Assembly (NCBI GenBank): GCA_025356015.1 | Contig: JANXYO010000067.1 | Span: 1 to 64,000, forward strand | From: Spirochaetaceae bacterium | GTDB taxonomy: Bacteria > Spirochaetota > Spirochaetia > Treponematales > Rectinemataceae | Length of the DNA: 64,000 bases | Direction of reading: 5' to 3' | In this document: positions 16,766-25,426 of the stretch, in pieces | Layout: the number at the start of each line of letters is the position of its first letter | Numbering within the stretch: the stretch's first letter is position 1 | The notes under the pieces: generated by a model | Told to the model about the DNA's origin: nothing | The model's database searches: none | Seen by the model: the letters and a program-made list of their open reading frames with translations, nothing else | Translations under genes and position numbers: made by a program

Positions 16766-16827
16766 TGGCTGCGAGTCATGGGACTCCCCGTTACAAGGCC
16801 GCGAAAGAAGGTTATCCTCCCGCAATC

Positions 16828-18099
16828 ATGCGCCCCATCAAAGAAAGCATCTCGTTGTACTTCGGGACCTTCCCCCTCTCCGACCGGGCAACCCTCGTCT
16901 ACGACGCGAGGGCCGGATTCTGCGCCGGGGTGACACACGGCCTCGTCATCCCCCTCATCGGAGTCGTCGGGCGCAAGCTCGGCATGGACTCGACTATGCT
17001 GGCCCTCCTCATGGCGAGCCAGTTCGTCGGCCTCCTGCTCAACCTCTGGTTCGGCCACCTGGCGCGCGATGGGGACCTCGTCGCCTACGTCTTCTGGCCC
17101 AGCTTCATCGCCCGCTTCTCCCTCGCCCTGGTGGCCCTGATCGCCTCGCCCCTGGCCTTCCTGGTGGTGATGAGCTTCTACTTCGTGCTCTCAAGCCTTG
17201 GGGGACCGGCATACTCGAGCCTCATGCTCTCGAACTACTCGAACCGTCACCGCGCGAGGGCCATGGGCCACATACGCATAATGATGACGACGGTATCCGC
17301 ACTTTGCGCCGCCTTCTCCGGGGCCTTCCTCCAGGCCATTCCCGGGGGCTTCAGGATCCTCTTCCCCATCGCGGCGGCCGTGGGAGCCGCGAGTTCCCTC
17401 CTGTTCAGGAAGGTAAGGCCCAGGGCCAGTCCCAGGGAGGAGTTGGAGAGGGTCGCGAAACAGGGCTTCCGCGCCTCCCTCGCCCTGCTCGCGGGGGACA
17501 GGTCCTTCCTCGTCTACATGGGGATCTTCTTCATCCTGGGATTCCCCGACAAGCTGACAATTCCCCTCGAGCCCATCCGCCTCGTGGACGAACTGGGGGC
17601 GGGCTACGGGGCGGCCGGCTTCGTGCTGGGCACTGTCCCCCTGGCCGCCATGGTCCTCGGCTACATCCTTTGCACGCGGCTGGCTAGCAGGATCGATCCC
17701 TTCCTCCTTCTCATCGCGACCGTCCTCCTCTCCTCGACGCGCATCCTCGGCTTCGCCCTCGCCGGTTCCTCTATCCACCTGGTCCCGGGAGCCTTCCTTA
17801 GTGGAATTGCCAACGCCGGCTGGGACCTCCTCCCCCTGTTCACGATCATGCTCTTCGCCGACCAGTCGAAGCTTGGCCTCTATATCGGCCTCCACAACAG
17901 CCTCGTGGGCATCAGGGGCCTCATGGGCCCGGCCCTCGGCACCTGGCTCTACGAAGGAGCAGGGATGAGGATCGCCGACATCTACCTGCTGTCCTTCGCC
18001 ATCGAGATCCTGGGCGCCCTCCTCCTGGTCCTGTTCTGGCTCTCCTTGAGGAGCAAGGTAGCGAGGAAGGGCGGAAGCTGGAATTTCGTGCCGAGGTGA
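16828..18099 (+). CDS. Major facilitator superfamily transporter
   Basis: 423 aa with about 12 hydrophobic segments. It starts MRPIKESISLYFGTFPLSDRATLVYDARAG; the first helix begins near residue ~28 (GVTHGLVIPLIGVVG), and a charged central loop (RKVRPRASPREELERVAKQ) separates two six-helix halves. The second half has GYGAAGFVLGTVPLAAMVLGY. The substrate is unknown and no catabolic gene is directly attached. It has its own promoter and is followed by a GntR-type regulator gene after ~108 bp. Weak ribosome-binding site (GAAGG, 16 bases upstream), so the exact start carries some doubt. Confidence 0.75.
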   Translation: MRPIKESISLYFGTFPLSDRATLVYDARAGFCAGVTHGLVIPLIGVVGRKLGMDSTMLALLMASQFVGLLLNLWFGHLARDGDLVAYVFWPSFIARFSLALVALIASPLAFLVVMSFYFVLSSLGGPAYSSLMLSNYSNRHRARAMGHIRIMMTTVSALCAAFSGAFLQAIPGGFRILFPIAAAVGAASSLLFRKVRPRASPREELERVAKQGFRASLALLAGDRSFLVYMGIFFILGFPDKLTIPLEPIRLVDELGAGYGAAGFVLGTVPLAAMVLGYILCTRLASRIDPFLLLIATVLLSSTRILGFALAGSSIHLVPGAFLSGIANAGWDLLPLFTIMLFADQSKLGLYIGLHNSLVGIRGLMGPALGTWLYEGAGMRIADIYLLSFAIEILGALLLVLFWLSLRSKVARKGGSWNFVPR

Positions 18100-18180
18100 A
18101 GGAGCTGCGGCCCATTGAACCCGGACCACGGGCCTTCTTCCGGCTTGCCGCGTTCCGGGCTTCGGCATACAATGGAGCAA

Positions 18181-18194
18181 CTTGTTCCAACAAG
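18181..18194. promoter_or_regulatory. Putative GntR operator in front of its own gene
   Basis: Perfect palindrome CTTGTT-CC-AACAAG, ending 13 bp before the regulator start codon. A close relative, CTTATT-AG-AACAAG (11 of 14 identical), lies on the -10 of the sugar operon promoter at 20881-20894. Shared half-sites in both places suggest both are bound by the regulator encoded at 18208-19308. Confidence 0.55.
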
Positions 18195-18207
18195 CAGCGG
18201 GAAAGGC

Positions 18208-19308
18208 ATGAAGAAGTACGAGACCGTCCAGACCTTCCTCCGCTCCAAGATCGAGTCGGGCCTCATCATCCCCGGGGAGAAGCTCCCTTCCGAGTCCGAG
18301 CTCATGGAGCGTTTCGAGGTGTCGCGCAACGCCGTGAGGCAGGCAGTCAACGAGCTCGTGAAGGAACGCCTGGTCGAGAGCAGGCAGGGCGTGGGCACCT
18401 TCTGCGTCAAGAGGACCCAAAGCGGCTCCATGCTGATCGGCATGGTCAGCTTCAGGATCTCCTCGTACATCTTCCCGCGCATCGTCTCGGCCTGCAACCA
18501 GACTGTCCAGCGCGACGGCTTCACCCTCCTCCTCAACGAGTCCTGGTACGACGCGGCCCAGGAGCGCTCAGTACTCCTCTCCCTTCGCAAGCGGGGCATC
18601 GACGGCCTCATCATCACCCCCGTCCTCGAGGAGGGCAAAAGGGGGAATTCCGACATCCTGGGCGAGTTCGAGGCGGCGGGGGTCCCCGTCGTCCTCCTCG
18701 ATGCCGAGTATCCAGGCTACGACTTCACGAGCATCGTCATCGACGAGACGGCCGCGGGCAGGCGGGCAGCAGAGTACCTCTGGGAACGGGGCCACCGCGA
18801 CATAGGCATCATCTACAGCTCGAACTACAGGCCCAAGGTCCTGCGCAAGGAGGGAGCCCTCGGCTTCCTCGAAAAGGTGGGCGCGAAGGTCAGGGAGGAG
18901 TGGCTCGTCGGAATCCATGGCCAGACCTCCTCCTTCGGGACCTATGGCCAGATCAGGGGCCTTTTCTCCGGCAAGAGGGCGATGCCGACGGCCGTCATCT
19001 GCTCTTCCGACGACGAAGCCTTCATGTTCATGCACCAGGCGAGACGCAACGGCATACGGATCCCCGAGGAGCTATCCCTGATCGCCTTTGACAATTCCGA
19101 CCTCGCCCGCTACTCCTTCCCCCGCCTCAGCTCCCTCGACCACCCGAGCGAGTACATGGGCGAGCTCGCGGCCAAGATCATCCTCGACAGGATCTACCAT
19201 CCCGAGGTGAGGCTCCGCTCCCGGACCGTGATCGACACTACCATCATGAGCCGCGACTCGGTCCGGAACCTCTCCTCCCCTCCCTCCTCTTCCTCTCGTA
19301 GTCCCTGA
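18208..19308 (+). CDS. GntR-HTH / LacI-type sugar-sensing transcriptional regulator
   Basis: 366 aa, AraR-like architecture. N-terminal winged helix (residues ~3-68: LRSKIESGLIIPGEKLPSE, MERFEVSRNAVRQAVNELV) joined to a periplasmic-binding-protein-like effector domain (~75-360) with LLSLRKRGIDGLIITPVLEE, VVLLDAEYPGYDF and LSLIAFDNSDLARYS, typical of sugar-responsive repressors. ATG at 18208 is chosen because the HTH starts right after it and the upstream palindrome would otherwise be coding. The C-terminus is Ser/Pro-rich and overlaps the convergent GH4 gene by 65 bp. Likely target: the sugar operon at 20.9-26.4 kb. Confidence 0.88.
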   Translation: MKKYETVQTFLRSKIESGLIIPGEKLPSESELMERFEVSRNAVRQAVNELVKERLVESRQGVGTFCVKRTQSGSMLIGMVSFRISSYIFPRIVSACNQTVQRDGFTLLLNESWYDAAQERSVLLSLRKRGIDGLIITPVLEEGKRGNSDILGEFEAAGVPVVLLDAEYPGYDFTSIVIDETAAGRRAAEYLWERGHRDIGIIYSSNYRPKVLRKEGALGFLEKVGAKVREEWLVGIHGQTSSFGTYGQIRGLFSGKRAMPTAVICSSDDEAFMFMHQARRNGIRIPEELSLIAFDNSDLARYSFPRLSSLDHPSEYMGELAAKIILDRIYHPEVRLRSRTVIDTTIMSRDSVRNLSSPPSSSSRSP

Positions 19309-20725
19309 CCAGGGCGATCATCGGATCCTCGCCATGGCTCCTCGGCCGGGCCCGCCCCGGTTGGGAGACAATGGTCCCCGTCTCCCTCAAGGGGGATTTG
19401 AGCCCCTGGGGAAGCCATTCCTCATTGGCCTTGAGAAGCTGCGAGGCCAGGGAGCGGATCCCGGGCAGGTCGAGGACAGAGGAAGTCAGGGGGTCGGCGG
19501 CCATGGCGGCGAAGACGAGCTCGGGATCCTCGCAAAGGAGGGCCTCGAGGGCGAGGCCGGCCTGGAGGGCGCTCGGCATGCACAGGGCTGCGAGCTGGGG
19601 TGGGAGCCTGGGCGGGGCTGGAAATGAGAGCCTCCCGCCCTTGAGAAGAACTGGCAGCTCGACGCAGGCGCCCAGGGGCAGGGCGGGAATGAGGGAAGAG
19701 CCCGAGCCGTCATGGTTAGGCACATTGCCATGGAAGCCCAGGCTTCCTCCACCGAGGAGGGCCTCGACAATGGCGCTTCCGTAATCCGGGCTCCTGGTCA
19801 TCGAGGGCTCGGCCCCCTCAAGGTAGTCGGCCTGGCCGATCCTGCGCTGGAGGAAGGCCGAGAGCTTGTGGTAGGCCCCCGAGGCCCCGGCGTAGCCAGG
19901 GGCCGAGCAGTAGCGAGTGCGGAGCCCGGCGTCCCTTCTGAACCAGGGAAAGAAATCGGAGAGGTGGCCCGAGCTCTCGGTCGCGAAGTAGCCGAACTGC
20001 TGGAGGATCTCGGCGCGCACCGCCTCTGCCCCGCTGCGCTCTGCATCGCGCATGAGCTCGCGGAAGCGGGGGTATAGGTCGCCCCCGGGCCCGCCCAGCT
20101 CGAGGAGCCAGGCAAGATGGTTCACGCCGGCGAAGACCGTGCGGAGCTCTGTCCCCTCGAGCCCGAGGGTCCTTGCCAGGAAGGAGCGGGTGGATTCCAC
20201 CCCGCCGCAGATCCCCACGCAGGCTATGCCCCTCAGGGCGGCGGCTGAGACCATGGGGGCCATGGGGTTCACATAGTTCACCAGGAGGGCCTGGGGACAG
20301 TGCTCGGCCATCGCAGAGGCGAGGCCAAGCATGACCTTGCCGTTGCGCAGGGCGCGCATCGTGCCCAGGGGGCCCACGGTGTCGCCGATGCAGGTATCCA
20401 GGCCATGGCTGCGCGCGATCCTCCAGTCGAGGTCGAAGGCGGCAAAGCCCCCCGCATCGAAGAGGGAGAGGACGATGTCGGCCCCCTCCAGGGCCTCCTC
20501 CAGTCCCGTGGTGGCGATGATCCCGAGCGAAGGCATGAGGGCCGAGGCGGAGCGCCGCGCGTAGGCTGCCACGACCTCGAGCCTGGCGGGATGGATGCCC
20601 ATGAGGACCAGGCTCCCGCCCGCAAGCTTCTTCACCGTAAGGAGATCGTCGATGAGCCTCTTGCCGTGGCTCAGGCTCCCCGCCCCCACCAACGCCACCC
20701 TTCCAGCTTTCGCCATGGCGGACAA
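19244..20725 (-). CDS. Glycoside hydrolase family 4 (NAD- and metal-dependent)
   Basis: 493 aa. GH4 enzymes (alpha-galactosidase, 6-phospho-glucosidase, alpha-glucuronidase) cleave glycosides by an NAD-mediated redox-elimination mechanism. Visible: N-terminal NAD motif LVGAGSLSHGK, NYVNPMAPMVSAA (sugar/NAD Asn), the metal-ligand Cys in GICGGVES, the metal-ligand His in FAGVNHLAWLLEL, and SSGHLSDFFPWFRR. The residue after the metal Cys is Gly where many relatives have His or Asp. Substrate class undetermined. Divergent from the sugar operon, so it probably belongs to the same regulon. Its last 65 bp overlap the GntR gene antiparallel. Confidence 0.85.
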   Translation of the reverse strand: MSAMAKAGRVALVGAGSLSHGKRLIDDLLTVKKLAGGSLVLMGIHPARLEVVAAYARRSASALMPSLGIIATTGLEEALEGADIVLSLFDAGGFAAFDLDWRIARSHGLDTCIGDTVGPLGTMRALRNGKVMLGLASAMAEHCPQALLVNYVNPMAPMVSAAALRGIACVGICGGVESTRSFLARTLGLEGTELRTVFAGVNHLAWLLELGGPGGDLYPRFRELMRDAERSGAEAVRAEILQQFGYFATESSGHLSDFFPWFRRDAGLRTRYCSAPGYAGASGAYHKLSAFLQRRIGQADYLEGAEPSMTRSPDYGSAIVEALLGGGSLGFHGNVPNHDGSGSSLIPALPLGACVELPVLLKGGRLSFPAPPRLPPQLAALCMPSALQAGLALEALLCEDPELVFAAMAADPLTSSVLDLPGIRSLASQLLKANEEWLPQGLKSPLRETGTIVSQPGRARPRSHGEDPMIALVRDYERKRREGRRGSGPSRGS

Positions 20726-20840
20726 GTATCGCCCGGGCCGTGGCCGCCGCCAAGAGGGGCCGCACCGGGGATGACCCGGTGAAAGGGACCTTCCAAGGCT
20801 CGTCCAAGGCCCAGTCCCGGGCTTTCCGGCGGATTCCCGC

Positions 20841-20894
20841 TTGACAGAAAGGCGATCTGGGCCTTAGATCATTGGTATAACTTATTAGAACAAG
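20841..20894 (+). promoter_or_regulatory. Sugar operon promoter with overlapping GntR operator
   Basis: Two readings are possible: TTGACA (20841-20846) with TTAGAT 17 bp on (20864-20869), or an extended -10 TGG-TATAAC (20873-20881). The palindrome CTTATTAGAACAAG (20881-20894) starts on the last base of TATAAC, where a bound repressor would block RNA polymerase. It is related to the site at 18181-18194. Confidence 0.6.
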
Positions 20895-20926
20895 ATAGCC
20901 AGCCCGGGCTGGCGATGGGGGGGATC

Positions 20927-21796
20927 ATGCGCATCGGCTTCCACACAGACGCCTTCAATTCGGCCGTGTTCAGCTTCGAGAAATGCCTGCAGTGGGCCCA
21001 GCGCAACGATGTCCACTCCATCGAGTGCGGAGTCATCGAGGGCGTGTCCTGGATCCACGGCCTGGGCTACTTCCCCCATATCTCCCTCATCGAGGATCCC
21101 GTCCTCCTCAGGGAGAAGATGGCCCGCTACGGCGTCGCCTTCTCCCAGGTCGACGCGGCCTATCCCCTTTCGGGAAGGGACGGGCCCACCTGGGGTGTGC
21201 CCTACGTCCTCAAGACCATACCCTGGGCCAAGCTTGCGGGCTGCCCGAACATCGCGACGACCGACGGGCTCCACAAGCCCGATGGCCTCTCCGACACCGA
21301 GGCGATGGAGGCGATGAAGCGCAGCTACGGCCTCATCGTCGAGACCGCCGAGGCCTACGGGATCAACATCAACATCGAGATCCACGGCTACTTCACTACC
21401 AAGCCCGACATGGTCGAGAAGATGCTCGACTTCACCAAGTCCGACCGCCTCGGCCTCAACTTCGACACGGGCAACTCCTTCATCGCGGGCAACGACCCCG
21501 TCGCCTTCTGCAGGCGCTTCCTCGGGAAGGTCAAGCACGTCCACATCAAGGACGTCGCCAAGAGCCTCGCCGAGGCGGCGCGCGGCAAGGACACCGGCAT
21601 CGGGATCAGCCACAGCGCGATAGGCGACGGAGTCAACGCCGACAACATCAAGCGGATCCTCACGATGCTCAGGGAGTCGGGCTACGAAGGCACCCTGAGC
21701 CTCGAATGCGAGGGCCAGGGCGGGCCCCTCATCGAGCGTTCCCTGCACTGGCTCCGCGAGACCCTCGAGGCCCTCGATATCCCGGAAGAGCGCTAG
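20927..21796 (+). CDS. Sugar-phosphate isomerase/epimerase-like TIM-barrel protein
   Basis: 289 aa, AP-endonuclease-2 superfamily (xylose isomerase-like TIM barrel). It starts MRIGFHTDAFNS after a GGGGGG ribosome-binding site; ATG at 20915 is less likely. Metal-site motifs typical of IolE/IolI/epimerase relatives: NIEIHGYF (Glu), LNFDTGNSF (Asp), KHVHIKDV (His and Asp) and LSLECEGQGG (Glu). Such enzymes epimerise or isomerise keto-sugars or dehydrate inosose. First gene of the ABC importer operon, which also ends with another member of the superfamily. Confidence 0.82.
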   Translation: MRIGFHTDAFNSAVFSFEKCLQWAQRNDVHSIECGVIEGVSWIHGLGYFPHISLIEDPVLLREKMARYGVAFSQVDAAYPLSGRDGPTWGVPYVLKTIPWAKLAGCPNIATTDGLHKPDGLSDTEAMEAMKRSYGLIVETAEAYGININIEIHGYFTTKPDMVEKMLDFTKSDRLGLNFDTGNSFIAGNDPVAFCRRFLGKVKHVHIKDVAKSLAEAARGKDTGIGISHSAIGDGVNADNIKRILTMLRESGYEGTLSLECEGQGGPLIERSLHWLRETLEALDIPEER

Positions 21797-21826
21797 AGAG
21801 AAATTGCATTCCAATAGGAGGTTTTG

Positions 21827-22843
21827 ATGAAGAAGGTAGTGTTCCTTGTCCTCGCCGTTCTCATGCTGGTGGGCGGGTTCCTCCCCGTCGCAGCGGCTCC
21901 GGCGGGCAAGCAGATGGTCTACGGCTATGTGACGCCCGGACCGGACACCTGGTACAAGCGCGATGTGGACGGCTTCGTCTACGCGGCGGAGAAGGCGGGG
22001 GCGAAGGTCATCGTTTTCAACTCCGACTACAACCCCGAGAAGGAAATCGCCAACATCGACTCCCTCATCAACCAGGGCGTCGACGGCATGTGCGTGTTCA
22101 CCTTCAACCAGAACGGGGCCAACATCGCGGCCAAGAAATGCGCGGCGGCGAACATTCCCCTGGTCGTCACCGACAACGCCGGGCTCGCCCTCAAGTCGGG
22201 CTACGACATCGTCGGCTGCATCGACTTCGACTGGGGCGCCATGGGCAAGGACGTCGCCGGGTACATCGCCAAGAACTACCCCGGCGAGAACATCGCGATG
22301 ATCATGGGCCTCTTCGAGCACGTGCCGGTGCAGATGTTCCGCGCCGCCTTCGAGCCCGAGGTCGCGAAGCTCGGCAAGAACAAGATCGTCGCCATCCGCG
22401 ACGGCAAGTACGACCCGAACGTCGCCGTCAACCAGGCCCAGGACCTCGTCGAGTCCGGCACCAAGTTCTCCGTCCTCTTTGTCTTCAACGAGGACATGGC
22501 GGCGGCCGTCGTGCGCACCCTCAAGACCCGCGGCACCCTCAACAAGCCGATCAAGGTGATCGCCTCCAACGGCTCGCCCCCCGGCATCGACCTCGTCCGC
22601 GAAGGCTCGATCAAGTACTCGGTCTCCTCCTCCCCCGGCTGGGAAGGGATGATCTCCGCCCTCGCCCTCCACGCCTACGCGACGGGCAAGGTGGTCAAGA
22701 AGAACCAGCAGATCATGCTCCCGATAACCCCGGTGAACATGGACACGATGAACGACAAGACCAAGGTCATCCCCTGGGAGGTCGACTCGGTCTGGCTCGA
22801 CCTGACCAGGAAGTACTTCCCCCAGTTCAACGGCCTGTATTGA
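21827..22843 (+). CDS. Sugar ABC transporter substrate-binding protein (ribose/xylose type)
   Basis: 338 aa with a signal peptide (MKKVVFLVLAVLMLVGGFLPVAAA) and no lipobox. Periplasmic_binding_4-type fold: VDGFVYAAEKAGAKVIVFNSD, IDSLINQGVDGMCVFTF, VTDNAGLALKSG and LFVFNEDMAAAVVRTL. AGGAGG lies upstream of the ATG. It binds a monosaccharide outside the membrane and delivers it to the permease and ATPase encoded downstream. A strong hairpin follows the gene. The ligand is not identifiable by eye. Confidence 0.9.
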   Translation: MKKVVFLVLAVLMLVGGFLPVAAAPAGKQMVYGYVTPGPDTWYKRDVDGFVYAAEKAGAKVIVFNSDYNPEKEIANIDSLINQGVDGMCVFTFNQNGANIAAKKCAAANIPLVVTDNAGLALKSGYDIVGCIDFDWGAMGKDVAGYIAKNYPGENIAMIMGLFEHVPVQMFRAAFEPEVAKLGKNKIVAIRDGKYDPNVAVNQAQDLVESGTKFSVLFVFNEDMAAAVVRTLKTRGTLNKPIKVIASNGSPPGIDLVREGSIKYSVSSSPGWEGMISALALHAYATGKVVKKNQQIMLPITPVNMDTMNDKTKVIPWEVDSVWLDLTRKYFPQFNGLY

Positions 22844-22869
22844 GACTCACGAGCGCATAAGCATACTAG

Positions 22870-22919
22870 GATGTGGATGGGGACGGCCTCGGGCGGGTCC
22901 GGGGCCGTCCCCTCACATC
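22870..22919 (+). terminator. Strong intercistronic hairpin after the sugar-binding protein gene
   Basis: 10-bp perfect stem (GGGGACGGCC 22879-22888 with GGCCGTCCCC 22903-22912), extended outward by GATGTG/CACATC (22870-22875 / 22914-22919) across a small bulge. There is no T-run, so it is more likely an mRNA stabiliser or processing barrier than an efficient terminator. Confidence 0.6.
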
Positions 22920-22937
22920 GATCGGGGAGAGAGGGCG

Positions 22938-24434
22938 ATGAAGGCACAAGACAGGGTCCTCGGCGTCGAGGGGATCACGAAATCCTACGGGGCCCAGCGC
23001 CCCGCCCTCTCTGGGGTCTCCTTCGAACTTCGCTCCGGCGAGGCGCTCTGCGTCGTGGGAGAGAACGGCGCCGGCAAGTCCACCCTCATCAAAATCCTTT
23101 CGGGGGCCGTGGAGCCGGATTTGGGCTCGGTCATCCTGGGCGGCAGGTCCAGGCCCTCTCTCAAGCCCCGCGAGGCCATGGCCCTGGGCATAGCCACAAT
23201 CTACCAGGACGTCGAGCTTATCGAGTCCCTCACCGTGGCGGACAACATCTTCCTCGGCGCCGAGCGGGGAGCGCTGGCCGGCCTCGTCGTGGACAGCCCT
23301 GCCCAGGAGGAGGCGGCCCGGGGCTATCTCGAGCTCCTGCACATCGACATCGAGGCCTCGGCCCTCGTCGAGTCCCTCTCGGCGGCCCAGAAACAGAACC
23401 TCCAGATCGTGAAGGCCCTGCACCAGGACGCCCGCATCCTCATCATGGACGAGCCGACGAGCTCGCTCGGCTACGAGGAGAAGCGTTCCCTCATGGCCCT
23501 GGTGAAGGACCTGAAGACCCGCGGCATCGCGATCATCTACATATCGCACTACCTGGAAGAGGTCTTCGAGATCGGCGACACGATCCTCATCCTCAAGGAC
23601 GGGGAACGCGTGGGGATCTGGCCCAGGGCCGAGGTCGACGTCGACTTCGTCATCCGCAGCATGGTCGGCCGCGACGCCTCGCTGTTCTTCGCGAGGGAGA
23701 AGGTCGTCATCGGCGAGGTCGCCGTCGAGGTCAGGGGCATGCGCTGGAGCGGTGTCGTCGAGGACGTGGGCTTCGAGCTGAGGCGGGGCGAGATCTTCGG
23801 CATCGGGGGCCTCGTGGGCTCGGGCCGCAGCGAGCTCGCCGGCCTCATCTACGGCATGTTCAGACGCGAGGCCGGGGAGCTCCGCATCGACGGCAGGTCT
23901 GCAACGCCGCGCGACCCCGCCGACGCGATCCGCAAGGGAGTGCGCCTGATCACCGAGGACAGGAAGAAGTACGCCATGTTCGGCATCCGCGGCGTGGCCG
24001 AGAATGTCGCGGTGGCGCACAACGAGTTCTCCGGCGGCCCCGTGCTCGACCTCCGCGGGGAGGCGAGGCTCACGGCCGGCCTGATAGAGAAGCTCCACAT
24101 CGCGGTCTCGAGCCAGGCCCAGGCGATCGACTCCCTCTCGGGCGGCAACCAGCAGAAGGCCGTCATCGCGCGCTGGATGCTCGAGGACGCCGAGCTGTAC
24201 ATCTTCGACGAGCCCACCAAGGGCGTCGACGTCGGCGCCAAGCAGGAGATCTACAGGCTCATGGTAGACCTCGCGCGCCGCGGGAAGTGCGTCATCATGA
24301 TCTCCTCCGACATGCCCGAGCTCCTCTCCATGAGCGACCGCATCGCTGTCATGCGGGCGGGCCGCATGGTGAGGATCGTGGACAACAAGGGCATAGACGA
24401 GCAGTACCTGATCAAGGAATTCATCGGCATGTGA
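22938..24434 (+). CDS. Sugar ABC transporter ATP-binding protein (RbsA-like, tandem NBD)
   Basis: 498 aa, two fused nucleotide-binding domains as in RbsA/XylG. NBD1: GENGAGKSTLIK (Walker A), SLSAAQKQNLQIVKAL (signature region), LIMDEPTSSLG (Walker B). NBD2: GLVGSGRSELAG (modified Walker A), LSGGNQQKAVIARWM, IFDEPTKGVDVGAK. It powers monosaccharide import through the permease encoded 13 bp downstream. One permease gene only, so a homodimeric channel is expected. Confidence 0.93.
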   Translation: MKAQDRVLGVEGITKSYGAQRPALSGVSFELRSGEALCVVGENGAGKSTLIKILSGAVEPDLGSVILGGRSRPSLKPREAMALGIATIYQDVELIESLTVADNIFLGAERGALAGLVVDSPAQEEAARGYLELLHIDIEASALVESLSAAQKQNLQIVKALHQDARILIMDEPTSSLGYEEKRSLMALVKDLKTRGIAIIYISHYLEEVFEIGDTILILKDGERVGIWPRAEVDVDFVIRSMVGRDASLFFAREKVVIGEVAVEVRGMRWSGVVEDVGFELRRGEIFGIGGLVGSGRSELAGLIYGMFRREAGELRIDGRSATPRDPADAIRKGVRLITEDRKKYAMFGIRGVAENVAVAHNEFSGGPVLDLRGEARLTAGLIEKLHIAVSSQAQAIDSLSGGNQQKAVIARWMLEDAELYIFDEPTKGVDVGAKQEIYRLMVDLARRGKCVIMISSDMPELLSMSDRIAVMRAGRMVRIVDNKGIDEQYLIKEFIGM

Positions 24435-24447
24435 AGGGGGCCCCCGG

Positions 24448-25425
24448 ATGGGCAGGGTTGGCAAGGCGAGAGCGAACATCCTGGGGAGCCAGTGGTTCCT
24501 CCTGCTCCTGGTAGTCATCATCATCTCCTGTGTGACCGGCGCGATCAATCCGCGCTTCTTCAGGGTCAACAACATCGTCAACATCTTCGAGCAGATCTCG
24601 ACCCTCGGGGTCGTCGCCTCGGGGGCGACCATACTCATCATCTCCGGCAACTTCGACATCTCGGTCGGAGCCAACATCGGCCTCTCCTCCTGCGTGATGG
24701 CGATGCTGATGAAGGCCAATGTGCCCTATGCCCAGGCCATAGCCGCGGGCCTCGCCGTCTCCCTGGCCTGCGCCCTCTTTGTCGGGACCAACTCGATCCT
24801 GTTCAAGGCGCCCTCCTTCATCATCTCGCTGGCGACCACGGGCGTGTTCAAGGGCATAGCCCTCTTCATGACCCAGGCCACCTTGCAGACGATCTACGGG
24901 AAGTTCGAGGGCCTTGGCTCGACCCGCTTCTTCGGTGTCCTGCCCCTGATCTTCCTGCTGAGCCTGGCCGTCTACGCGGCGATGGGCTTCCTCCTGGGCC
25001 GGACCCGCCTGGGCCGGAGGGTCTACGCGATCGGCTCGAACGAGCGCGCAGCCTTCCTCTCGGGCATAGGCATCAACGCGAACAAGCTCGCCTTCTTCGC
25101 GATCAACGGTCTGCTTGTGGGGATCGCCGCGACCATGCTCCTCTCGAGGATCGGGGCCGCCCAGCCCTCGACGGGGGCTGGCATCGAGCTCCAGGCGATA
25201 GGCGCCGTCGTCATAGGCGGCACGCCGATGACCGGGGGCAAGGGCCGGATAGTGGGCACCTTCTTCGGGGTCCTCCTCATGGGCGTCATCTCCAACGCCC
25301 TCAACATGCTCCAGGTCAGTCCCTATTTCCAGGACGTGACCTTCGGGCTTCTCATCATCCTCTCGGTCGCGGTGAGCGCGCTGAGCCAGAAGCGCGGCCG
25401 CTCGGGACGCGTAGGGAGCATCTGA
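24448..25425 (+). CDS. Sugar ABC transporter permease (RbsC-like)
   Basis: 325 aa, BPD_transp_2 family with about eight to ten hydrophobic helices. Motifs: SGNFDISVGANIGLSS, GRTRLGRRVYAIGSNERAAFLSGI (cytoplasmic coupling loop) and IGAVVIGGTPMTGGKG. Inner-membrane channel for the sugar bound by the protein at 21827-22843. Followed after one base by the second isomerase-like gene. Confidence 0.92.
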   Translation: MGRVGKARANILGSQWFLLLLVVIIISCVTGAINPRFFRVNNIVNIFEQISTLGVVASGATILIISGNFDISVGANIGLSSCVMAMLMKANVPYAQAIAAGLAVSLACALFVGTNSILFKAPSFIISLATTGVFKGIALFMTQATLQTIYGKFEGLGSTRFFGVLPLIFLLSLAVYAAMGFLLGRTRLGRRVYAIGSNERAAFLSGIGINANKLAFFAINGLLVGIAATMLLSRIGAAQPSTGAGIELQAIGAVVIGGTPMTGGKGRIVGTFFGVLLMGVISNALNMLQVSPYFQDVTFGLLIILSVAVSALSQKRGRSGRVGSI

Positions 25426-25426
25426 C

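Noticed and set aside
20143-20156. Repeat copy inside the GH4 gene
   Set aside because: It encodes EGTELRTVF in a conserved region near the metal-binding His, so coding explains it as well as the repeat does.
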